From NCBI GenBank assembly GCA_017546145.1, contig JAFYXN010000004.1, forward strand, positions 1-64,000: DNA of 64,000 nt, given 5' to 3'. Positions 25,637-34,508 of this stretch are shown one piece after another. Every line of letters begins with the position of its first letter. Within the stretch, counting starts at the first letter, position 1. The notes below the pieces were generated by a model. That model did not search any database. It saw only the letters and a program-made list of their open reading frames with translations, and was not told the DNA's origin. The position numbers and the translations under genes are program-made. The DNA is from Clostridia bacterium (GTDB lineage: Bacteria; Bacillota; Clostridia; Monoglobales; Monoglobaceae).

Positions 25637-27115
25637 ATGAAAAAAATTATTTCCATGGTTTTGATTTGCGTTATGTGTGTTTTGTGCCTGGTCGGTTGCG
25701 GCAACGGCGGAGAGAAGGATGGAATAACCATCAAATGGTATCTTCCCCTTGATATGAGCGCAAATAATAAGGATGTCTTGGCAAAGGTTGCTGAGAAGGT
25801 GTACGAGAAGATAGGTGTAAACCTTGAAATCGGCATAATCTCAATGAGCGACTACGACAAAAAAATTCAGGTTATGAATGCTGCAATGGAGGATATGGAT
25901 ATTGTTTACACAAGCTCTATTGTAAACAATTACTATACTGCTGTTGACAATGGAAGACTTCTGGCGCTGGATGATTATCTTGAAACAGCAGGTGCTGATA
26001 TGTACAAGGCAATTCCCGAATATATGTGGGATGCTACCAGAGTTGACGGCAAGATATATGCTGTACCCAATCAGCAGATTGTTGCGAGAGGTGTGTGCTT
26101 CTGGACGCCAACACAGAATGTAGAGCTGCTTGGAATCAATCCTGAAGAATATCTGAATGCGGATGATGATTATAAGTCACAGCTTGGTGCAATAGAGAAG
26201 TATCTCAGACTTCTTAACGGAAAAACAGGAACATATACTCCCATTTCTGATTTGTGGGGACAGTCAGCTATGTATCTGTATGGATTTGATAATGTGCTTG
26301 GACAGAGCCTTCCCGGCGCAATTAACGTAAATGCAGAAGACCCATATAAGATTGTAAATCAGTATAAGAGCGAAGAGTTTAAGTATTATATTTCTGAAAG
26401 GAATGAATGGGTAAAGGATGGACTTATTCAGCCCGAACGAGATGCAAAGGTGGATTATCTAACCTATCTGGAAAACGGAGAGGTTGCTCCTGAATTTAGC
26501 AGAAATCTTACATACAAGCCCGGACTTGAGGCGTACACTAAAACTTCAAGACAGTATGATCCCACACTTCTTATAAGAACAAAGCCGCTGGTAACACGCA
26601 ACGGTATTATTGCTACAATGAATGCGGTATGTGCGCAATCGAAGAATCCTGAGGCAGCAGTAAAGGTACTTAATCTGATAAATACAGATAAGGAAATTTA
26701 TAATCTGCTTGCATTTGGTATTGAGGGTGAGCATTATGAAAAGATTGGTGAAAACAAGGTAAGAACCTTTGAGAATACCACATACTCAACCAATCACCAG
26801 TACGCAATCGGTAATTCCTTTAATTTATATATAAGAGAAGATGAGCCGGATGATATTTGGGAGCAGACAAAGGCTTTAAATGATAACAGTGAGAGATCAC
26901 CGTTGCTTGGATTCAGTCCCTCCACAAAAAATATTACTCTTGAGATAGCTTCATGTCAGGCTGTACTTGACCAGTATATGGACAGCTTGATTTACGGAAC
27001 AGGAAATACAGAGCAGATTTATAACGATTTTATTGCAAAACTGGACGCAGCCGGCGTAGAAAAAATTGTGACAGAGCTACAGTCACAGGTGGATGCTTGG
27101 AGAGCTAATCAATAA
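25637..27115 (+). CDS. Extracellular solute-binding lipoprotein
   Basis: A 492-aa binding protein of the LipO-like type that pairs with LplB/YtcP permeases. The signal peptide has a clear lipobox (CLVGCGNGG, lipidated Cys near residue 22), anchoring it to the outer face of the membrane. The mature part begins ITIKWYLPLDMSANNKDVLA and has the usual two-lobe pattern, with VPNQQIVARGVCFWTP and GFSPSTKNITLEIA. It would catch oligosaccharides released by the surface proteins encoded downstream. It has AAAGGAGATG before the ATG. Confidence 0.92.
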   Translation: MKKIISMVLICVMCVLCLVGCGNGGEKDGITIKWYLPLDMSANNKDVLAKVAEKVYEKIGVNLEIGIISMSDYDKKIQVMNAAMEDMDIVYTSSIVNNYYTAVDNGRLLALDDYLETAGADMYKAIPEYMWDATRVDGKIYAVPNQQIVARGVCFWTPTQNVELLGINPEEYLNADDDYKSQLGAIEKYLRLLNGKTGTYTPISDLWGQSAMYLYGFDNVLGQSLPGAINVNAEDPYKIVNQYKSEEFKYYISERNEWVKDGLIQPERDAKVDYLTYLENGEVAPEFSRNLTYKPGLEAYTKTSRQYDPTLLIRTKPLVTRNGIIATMNAVCAQSKNPEAAVKVLNLINTDKEIYNLLAFGIEGEHYEKIGENKVRTFENTTYSTNHQYAIGNSFNLYIREDEPDDIWEQTKALNDNSERSPLLGFSPSTKNITLEIASCQAVLDQYMDSLIYGTGNTEQIYNDFIAKLDAAGVEKIVTELQSQVDAWRANQ

Positions 27116-27141
27116 ACACGCAGCTGAGTGGAGGAGCGAAT

Positions 27142-30100
27142 ATGAAACGTAAATTGTTAATATTCACAATTATTGCAGCTTTGATATTGCCGAGCTTTGG
27201 AATGTATGGCTTTGCTGAGGAAAACATCTGGCGTGAATATTATGTGGCTTTGGACGGTGATGACAGTAATGATGGTATAACTACACCGTTTAAAACGATA
27301 CAGCATGCAATAGAAGAAGTGAGCAAGGTATCCGATGAAATGACGGGCGATATTATAGTTAATATCGCCCCCGGAGTATATCATTTGGAGGATATGCTCA
27401 GGTTTCATCCTGAGGATTCAGGAAAGAACGGATATAGAGTTGTCTACCGCGGAATTGACAGACCTGTAATTTCGGGCGGTGTGACAGCGGAGGGTTTTGT
27501 CAAATCGCAAAAATATGAGAATTTGTGGGAGCTTAAGCTTGATGGTGTTGACACAGTAACGGATTTGTATATTGACGGAAAGCGCGCTTATATGGCCAAC
27601 TCAAACAGGCGTATTACTGCACTGGGTGAGTATAATGATCCCAATACATCTCAGAAGAAGGACGGACTTTATGTCAGCTCAAGCGATATAGCCATGTATG
27701 AAAATGCAGAGCGTATCTGGCTGGGATTCCCTATTGAATGGAACTTTATGACGGCAAGGGTGTCAAAAATTGAAAAAGACCCCGAGTCAACAGACAAATA
27801 CATTTTGAGAATGGAACAGCCATACTGGAACAGCTATTTTGATTACTGGAATCAGGTCCCGGGGGCAAAGGACTCATTCTTTGTTATGAATGCATTTGAA
27901 CTGCTTGATGTGCCGGGAGAATATTATTTCAACGAAACAGAGCGTAAGCTTTATTATTTCCCCCGTGAAGACGAGGACATGACGAAGGCAAAGGCTGACA
28001 TCCCCCAAATAGATATACTGATGACGATTACCGGAAACGGTATTGAAAATCAGGTGAAAAATATCTCATTTGAAGGTCTTGACTTCAGATATGCCAAAAA
28101 CACCAGTATAGGTGAAATGGCTATGTATTCGTCAAAGCAGGGGCAGAATGTTCCTGATGCGGTACAAAGCGTTCATCTGAACAAGAGCATACTTGTTGGT
28201 GCGATTGAGCTTAACCACACAAACGGCATTTCATTTGAGGACAACAGCTTTGTGGGACTTGGCGGTGTCGGAATCTATATGATAGAGGGTGCGTTTAATA
28301 CCACTATAAAAGGAAACGCATTTTCTGATATAGGTGATACGGCGATAGGCGTAGGGCACACTGCACATTCTGACGGTACGATTGGCAGAGATGGCGTAGA
28401 TGACCCGCCGCCGGAAAATGCAAAGCTTGATTTGGCAAATATGGCAATTATAGATTCGTCAAATGTTTTGACTGCCAATACAATGGTGTTCCATTTTACT
28501 GGCACAGGACTTTATACCTGGGGTGCAAAAAAGTTTATTACGGAAGAAGAATTCAACCATATCAACACTGAGGTTCCATATCTTAGCAACTGGAACAGTG
28601 ATACGAAATCAGAGAAACCTCAATATGTAAGATACGACTTTTTGGATTACTATTCGGTTGATAAGATAATGGTTGCCTTTAATCCGTCCATAGCAAGGGA
28701 AAAACGTTCAGAATTTGAAATCCTGTTGTCAAACGACCCTGACTTTAAGGACGAAAGCACCATAGTTGCTGTAAATCAAAAGCCAGCAGCGGAAATAAAG
28801 AACACTTATGAAATTGATACCGATCAAAAATTCAGATATGCAATGCTGCGAGTTGAGCCTAAGAAGGAATTTTCTGTTACAAGAATTGCATTTTTGACAG
28901 ACGACATAAAACCGTACACTGATATTGTAAGATGCAACGGTGTCGATATTGAAAATAACTATTTTACCAGAATAGCTACCGGTAATGGTGTTGTAGGCTC
29001 AGGTGCGGCGATATGTTCGTACGGTTATGAGGAAGGCATCCGTATTTCTCACAACGAAATAACAGATTTGGGTTACGCGGCAATACAGATAGGCTATGGT
29101 TGGCGTAAGTGGCTGCTTGGTAACAGAAACAACTATATCGGTTATAACTATTTTGAAAACATTTGTCAGGAGCTTCCCGACGGCGGTGCGATTTATACCA
29201 TTGCCGACCAGGAGGGATTCTTAGCTGAAAGAAACTATATAGAAGGTCTTGCGTCATCCTATGGTGCAATTTATGCTGACCAGGGCAGTGCAAATATGCT
29301 GATTCGGGATAATGTGGTTGTGGATGTAGGCCGTACAAACTTTTCAAATAATGGTACAGAAAATGTTGTGTTTGAGAATACCTTCTCTACAAGCTCTGTT
29401 AACATAGACTATGGTTTATCAAACAATGTACTCGAAGAAATTCGAATGATGAAGTTTGGAGACCTTCCTGAGGAAGCAGCACAAATTAAAGCTGAGGCAG
29501 GCATTGAGGAGGAGTATGAACACATAAAGAGCTATGTTCCCGTTTTGCCGATTAATGTAACAGAGGAGCGACAGTCGCTTACTGACTATACACATGCGGA
29601 ATCATTAACCAAGGCAGACGCTGATGCTGCATCAAAGGCCGTGTCAGAGGTACTTGAGGGCGAATTTGGAATCCTTTTTGGTCAGTATCCTGATTCTGTA
29701 AAGGCAAAGCTTAAAGAATACAAGCCTTATGCAAATGCATCCGGGGACAAAGTGAAGGCGGTTGATTTGCGAGTGGGTGTTAAGGATTACCTCAGAGAAC
29801 TGTCTGTAAGAAGGTATGATAGCTTTGATGAGATGCTGAGCTTTTGTGAAACCGAGATAGATAAGGAAACAAAGCGATGCGTTGCTGAAAATGATAAAGC
29901 AGCTGCAAAGAATAAGAAAACATCTTACGGAACATTTACCCAAAAGGCAATTGACGATTTTTCGGCTGAAGTAAGTGAAGTGAAGACGAATGTTGCTGAA
30001 AAAAACATTACAGAGGTAGCTGCGATTTATAGGCTTGAAGCTGCTTATAACGAGTTTTACGGAAGCCGTCTGGGCGGAGGAATAGAGTCAGCATACATAA

Positions 30101-30834
30101 ATGGTATGATTAAATCAGAAATTGATATGGATGCAAATACTGTAACATTTTCTGTTCGTCCCGGCGACAACCTTAAAGCAAAAACGCTTGAGATTCGAGC
30201 TTTAGGCAGGTCTTCATTGGCAAAGATTTTAAAAAAACAGTATGATTTAACTGCAAGTGTTAAAATTCCTGTGTATTGTCCGGCACTTAAAACCTATACT
30301 TACTGGACAATTAAAACCGAGGAGTATACGGAAAACAGCGGCAAGTACGTTCAGGCGTTTTCAAATGAAAATATTATTAAGGAAATAACTGAAGGTGAGT
30401 TTTTGCTTCAGCCAAGAATGACGGCTTATATGAAAGAGGAGTACAAGGGCGCATCAGGAAAGCTTGATTTTAAGCCGGTTTGTGTTAATGACGAGAGTAA
30501 GTTTACCATTATAATAGGTGCAGGCGCGGCAAGTGATTTTGTGTATAACGGAATTGAAAGCTACAACGACAGACTTGAATTGGTTTTGTCGGACAGCAAG
30601 GCAGAGCTTTACAGTGTAGTATCCGGCAAGAGAAAGAAAGCGTCAGAGAGCGCAGTTTCGTTTACACCAAACAAATGGAATTCACTGACATACAAAGCCT
30701 ACAAAGAGGGCAATGTTGACAGATTTAAGGTATATCTGAATAATACCCTGTCAATAGACGCTGCGGTTCCTGTAGGAATGACAGAAGGATACAGCGGTAT
30801 ATATACAACCGATATAGCTATCCGTGTTAAATAG
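27142..30834 (+). CDS. Secreted right-handed beta-helix protein, GH141-like, with nested discoidin-like insert
   Basis: A 1230-aa secreted protein with a signal peptide ending at GFAEE. From about residue 32, YYVALDGDDSNDGITTPFKT starts a parallel beta-helix of the pectinase-like superfold; LEDMLRFHPEDSGKNG, SGGVTAEGF and many N-ladder turns (ENNYFTRIATGNGVVG) follow. The opening resembles GH141 and related plant-polysaccharide enzymes. Between about 455 and 595, part-way along the helix, an F5/8C-like domain is inserted (YDFLDYYSVDKIMV, FEILLSNDPDF, KFRYAMLRVE), after which the helix resumes. The C-terminal 400 residues are a helical linker and a beta-sandwich. There is no SLH or LPXTG anchor. 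A clear paralogue follows. The catalytic residues cannot be assigned, so hydrolase, lyase or binding protein all remain possible. Confidence 0.78.
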   Translation: MKRKLLIFTIIAALILPSFGMYGFAEENIWREYYVALDGDDSNDGITTPFKTIQHAIEEVSKVSDEMTGDIIVNIAPGVYHLEDMLRFHPEDSGKNGYRVVYRGIDRPVISGGVTAEGFVKSQKYENLWELKLDGVDTVTDLYIDGKRAYMANSNRRITALGEYNDPNTSQKKDGLYVSSSDIAMYENAERIWLGFPIEWNFMTARVSKIEKDPESTDKYILRMEQPYWNSYFDYWNQVPGAKDSFFVMNAFELLDVPGEYYFNETERKLYYFPREDEDMTKAKADIPQIDILMTITGNGIENQVKNISFEGLDFRYAKNTSIGEMAMYSSKQGQNVPDAVQSVHLNKSILVGAIELNHTNGISFEDNSFVGLGGVGIYMIEGAFNTTIKGNAFSDIGDTAIGVGHTAHSDGTIGRDGVDDPPPENAKLDLANMAIIDSSNVLTANTMVFHFTGTGLYTWGAKKFITEEEFNHINTEVPYLSNWNSDTKSEKPQYVRYDFLDYYSVDKIMVAFNPSIAREKRSEFEILLSNDPDFKDESTIVAVNQKPAAEIKNTYEIDTDQKFRYAMLRVEPKKEFSVTRIAFLTDDIKPYTDIVRCNGVDIENNYFTRIATGNGVVGSGAAICSYGYEEGIRISHNEITDLGYAAIQIGYGWRKWLLGNRNNYIGYNYFENICQELPDGGAIYTIADQEGFLAERNYIEGLASSYGAIYADQGSANMLIRDNVVVDVGRTNFSNNGTENVVFENTFSTSSVNIDYGLSNNVLEEIRMMKFGDLPEEAAQIKAEAGIEEEYEHIKSYVPVLPINVTEERQSLTDYTHAESLTKADADAASKAVSEVLEGEFGILFGQYPDSVKAKLKEYKPYANASGDKVKAVDLRVGVKDYLRELSVRRYDSFDEMLSFCETEIDKETKRCVAENDKAAAKNKKTSYGTFTQKAIDDFSAEVSEVKTNVAEKNITEVAAIYRLEAAYNEFYGSRLGGGIESAYINGMIKSEIDMDANTVTFSVRPGDNLKAKTLEIRALGRSSLAKILKKQYDLTASVKIPVYCPALKTYTYWTIKTEEYTENSGKYVQAFSNENIIKEITEGEFLLQPRMTAYMKEEYKGASGKLDFKPVCVNDESKFTIIIGAGAASDFVYNGIESYNDRLELVLSDSKAELYSVVSGKRKKASESAVSFTPNKWNSLTYKAYKEGNVDRFKVYLNNTLSIDAAVPVGMTEGYSGIYTTDIAIRVK

Positions 30835-30845
30835 GGAGTGTATAT

Positions 30846-33800
30846 ATGAAAAAAAGATTGATTATCATATTTATGATAGTCGAAATTCTGTTGAATTTAT
30901 CTGTTTGCAATATAAATGTTGCTGCTGATGCCGAAGTAAATGTTGCTTCGCCTTACACCAATATGAAGCTAAGTGTTTCATCGGTGACTCATCCCCAAGG
31001 CGGAAAGATTAACGGCTCAGAAGCATTGGTGCCGCTTGGCAGAATATATGATGATGATGTATCGTACAACGGACTTGTGTACTTATCGTTGGTCCGCAGT
31101 ACATCAGCTTCATATTATGATGAAGTATATACCCCTCAAAGTACAGGAATGCCTGTTCATATATGCCTTGATTTGGGAGCATCGTATGACATAAGTAAGA
31201 TTGTAATCAAGGCAAGAACAGACGCAGGGACTAACTTTAAGGATGTAATGCTTCGTGCGAGCAATGACCCAAGATGTGTGACATCTGAGTGGGAAAGTGC
31301 TGATATGTACACAGTTTTTGACTGGCGCAACACAGAGAAAACTCTTGAAAAAGGTGTTGATATTTCTGCCGGACTGTCAGAAGGAAGCAATAAGTTTCGA
31401 TATATCGTAATTTCAAGAGAGTGTGCAAAGGGCTCTGAAACATACCTGTCATTTGGTGAGCTTGAGGTATATGCTGACCCTGCATCAGAAACAAGCAGTC
31501 TTGTTATAGGTGCAAAGGAGTATGCAGCCCCGGGTGAAAGCTTTAATGTATCGGTGCTTAAATACAGCGGACTGTGCAAAACAGATGAAGATAAAATAAG
31601 CCTTATAAAGGCACAGTATTCAAGTGATAAGTTTTTGGGTGTTGAGTGTGTTGAGCTGGATGAAGCTTCGATAAACGGCGGCACCGGCTTAACTGCCCAA
31701 ATCCCTGCAAACAGGGAGGAAGCGGCGCTTTACAGATGGAAGTTTTTTTTGCTTGAGAACTTTAAAACGCTAAAGCCTTTATCACCATCGAAGCTGACAT
31801 ACGGGTACTGTACACAGTATTATGTTTCAACATCAGGTAATGACGAAAACGACGGAATGACAAAGTTGACCCCATTCAAAACGATTGGACGGGCGATTGA
31901 AGAAGTAAGAAAGCTGCCTGACTCAACGGATGACGATATTATTGTAAATATTGCCGCAGGAACATATTATCTTGAAGATATGCTTAGGTTTTATCCTGAG
32001 GATTCAGGAAGATGCGGACATCGGGTAATTTACCGTGGTGAAGGAATGCCAACGATTTCCGGGGGTATTCCGATAGGCGGCTTTCAAGAATCAGAGACTT
32101 ATGCAAATCTATGGGAATCAAAGCTTGAGGGCATGAATGAGGTATATGATTTGTATATAAATGACAGGCGTGCTCAAATAGCAAGCGCAGAGCGCGAGAT
32201 AACAGCATTTGCAGAGCTTGATGATGCAAATACAGCTTATGTTAAAGATGGTTTATATGTCAACGCGTCCGATGTAGGCTTGTATGAAAACGCAGAGGAT
32301 GTCTATTTGAACTATAGCTCGGACTGGACATTTACCAAGGCAAGAGTTGCGGCAATAGAGACAGATCCCGGCTCTGCAAGCTTGCATATTGTAAAGATGC
32401 AGCAGCCGTACTGGAACTCATATTTTGGCAGTGACAATACCAGAGCTCCACAAATATCGGATTCATTTACCGTATCAAATGCTTTTGAGTTATTAGACGA
32501 GCCGGGCGAGTTTTATTACAATAAAAAGACAAGGATTCTTTATTACTATCCTCACGCAGACGAGGATATTTCAACAGCTGAGGCTGTTGTTCCAAGCCTT
32601 GACATTCTTGTAAAGATGGACGGCCAAGGCACTCAAAAGCCGGTATCAAACATAACCTTTGAGGGAATGCGTTTTGCACATACCGACAATTCAGCACTTC
32701 ATCAGACGGATTATTACCAGTCTGAGCAAGGACAGGGTTTGCCGGAAAAGATTGTGCAGAGCTCAAGATTTAACAAGTATTCTCTTATAGGTGCGGTGGA
32801 TATGAACCACACGGACGGTATAGAGTTTTTGAATAACGACTTCGTAGGTCTGGGCGGTGTGGGTATTAATATGGTAGAAGGCGTAATGAATACCAAAGTG
32901 TGCGGCAATGCCTTTGCAGACATTGGCGATACAGCGGTAGCCTTCGGTCATGTTACACATTCTGACGCTGTAATCGGTGATGACGGTGAAGGTGATGAAC
33001 CCGCTGACGGTGCTATGCTTGACTTAACGCAGGGCGCGGTTGTAAGATCGTCAACCGGCGGCATGTATTGGGATGTGATGAGAAACAACTTCACAGACCA
33101 AGGCAAATACGCCTTCGGCGCGGCAAAGTTTGTATCTGCAGAAGGTGATTTGAGCCTTTATGACACCGACGGAAGCTATATACCTGCTTGGCAAAGCTCA
33201 TCAAGTCCTACACAAAAACAGTATATTATGTATGACTTTTTGGACTATTATACGATAGACAAGATTAAAATTTTGTTTGATTTGGGTGCATTTTCGGCAG
33301 AAAAGAGAAAGAATTTTGAAATTCTGCTTTCAAACGACCCCGATTTTGAGGACGAAAGCACCTTTACGGTTGCAACCTGCAGGGAAGAGGTAGGCGGAAC
33401 AAAGACCTTTAATGTAAAAGCAAAAAGGAAGTTCCGCTATGCAATGATAAGAACTCTTGAAACAACAGGCCAGCTGGCTTTAAACAGAGTACAGATTTTG
33501 TCAGGTGATATTGAACCGTATATTGATACCGTAAGATGCAGAAATATTGACATAACAAATAACTATTTCACCAGAATTGGTACGGGTAACGGCGTTGTCG
33601 GTTCAGCTGCCGCTATATGCTCGTACGGATATGAGGAGAGTATAAATATTTCGCATAATGAAATATATGATTTGCCTTATGCCGCAATTCAGATAGGTCA
33701 CGGCTGGGATAATACACTTACAGGAAGCAAAAATCACTATGTGGGTTACAACCACATAGAAAAGATTTGTCAGACCCTTTATGACGGCGGTGCAATTTAT

Positions 33801-34406
33801 ACCATATCCGACCAGACGGGATTTGTTGCAGAGAAGAATTATATTGAAAATCTGTTGGCAACAGTGGCTGCTTTATATAATGACAACGGGAGCACAGGTG
33901 TTGTGTGGCGTGATAATGTGGTCTATGATGCAAACCGCACACTTTATGTGGGTTATCTGACTGGCAAAAATTCATTCAGTAATACACATACAACGTGCTC
34001 TGCAGCGGTTGACAAATATGAGAATGCGGCTATTGAAGACCTGAAGCTTTTGACATACGGCAGCCTGACGGAGGAAGCGGCGGCAATCAAAGCCGGAGCA
34101 GGGCTTGAGGAAGAATATGTTTCTGTAAAAGACAGAGTGCCTGCAAGGGCTCTGAATTTTGCAGACGAGGACGAGGTGCTTATGCGGAGCAGATACGCAG
34201 GTCATGTGACTTTGATAGAGCAGATGTTGACCGAAAATATTGACAGAATACTTGAAAGCGATGGTCAGTATCCCGAAGAAGTAAAGACTCGTCTTGAGGA
34301 GCTGAAACAGTTGCCCTATAAGGATGACGATGTAACGCCCCTTGAAACAAGGGTTCGGCATATAGTTTACATACGAAATTATCTGCGTGGACTTTCAGTT
34401 AATTGA
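30846..34406 (+). CDS. Secreted beta-helix protein, discoidin N-terminus, paralogue of the preceding gene
   Basis: An 1186-aa secreted protein, 11 nt after its paralogue. The signal peptide ends near NVAADAE. Residues 30-215 are an F5/8 type C (discoidin) module with VSSVTHPQGGK and VHICLDLGASYDISKIVIKA. From about 325, YYVSTSGNDENDGMTKLTPF begins a beta-helix that matches the upstream protein block for block (LEDMLRFYPEDSGRCG, GGVGINMVEGVMNTKV). It has the same nested discoidin-like insert (about 740-885, FLDYYTIDKIKI). It lacks the long C-terminal beta-sandwich of the upstream protein but has an added N-terminal binding module. This is a tandem duplication that diverged by domain exchange. 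It probably cuts or binds the same polysaccharide at the cell surface. Confidence 0.78.
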   Translation: MKKRLIIIFMIVEILLNLSVCNINVAADAEVNVASPYTNMKLSVSSVTHPQGGKINGSEALVPLGRIYDDDVSYNGLVYLSLVRSTSASYYDEVYTPQSTGMPVHICLDLGASYDISKIVIKARTDAGTNFKDVMLRASNDPRCVTSEWESADMYTVFDWRNTEKTLEKGVDISAGLSEGSNKFRYIVISRECAKGSETYLSFGELEVYADPASETSSLVIGAKEYAAPGESFNVSVLKYSGLCKTDEDKISLIKAQYSSDKFLGVECVELDEASINGGTGLTAQIPANREEAALYRWKFFLLENFKTLKPLSPSKLTYGYCTQYYVSTSGNDENDGMTKLTPFKTIGRAIEEVRKLPDSTDDDIIVNIAAGTYYLEDMLRFYPEDSGRCGHRVIYRGEGMPTISGGIPIGGFQESETYANLWESKLEGMNEVYDLYINDRRAQIASAEREITAFAELDDANTAYVKDGLYVNASDVGLYENAEDVYLNYSSDWTFTKARVAAIETDPGSASLHIVKMQQPYWNSYFGSDNTRAPQISDSFTVSNAFELLDEPGEFYYNKKTRILYYYPHADEDISTAEAVVPSLDILVKMDGQGTQKPVSNITFEGMRFAHTDNSALHQTDYYQSEQGQGLPEKIVQSSRFNKYSLIGAVDMNHTDGIEFLNNDFVGLGGVGINMVEGVMNTKVCGNAFADIGDTAVAFGHVTHSDAVIGDDGEGDEPADGAMLDLTQGAVVRSSTGGMYWDVMRNNFTDQGKYAFGAAKFVSAEGDLSLYDTDGSYIPAWQSSSSPTQKQYIMYDFLDYYTIDKIKILFDLGAFSAEKRKNFEILLSNDPDFEDESTFTVATCREEVGGTKTFNVKAKRKFRYAMIRTLETTGQLALNRVQILSGDIEPYIDTVRCRNIDITNNYFTRIGTGNGVVGSAAAICSYGYEESINISHNEIYDLPYAAIQIGHGWDNTLTGSKNHYVGYNHIEKICQTLYDGGAIYTISDQTGFVAEKNYIENLLATVAALYNDNGSTGVVWRDNVVYDANRTLYVGYLTGKNSFSNTHTTCSAAVDKYENAAIEDLKLLTYGSLTEEAAAIKAGAGLEEEYVSVKDRVPARALNFADEDEVLMRSRYAGHVTLIEQMLTENIDRILESDGQYPEEVKTRLEELKQLPYKDDDVTPLETRVRHIVYIRNYLRGLSVN

Positions 34407-34508
34407 CGGAAATTTAAATAATATTCTGCAGGCTATGCTATGCAGGGTTAAATATAAAATATAATTAAATTCAACCATTATTAAAGGTTGTAAATTAAGG
34501 AGGATTTT

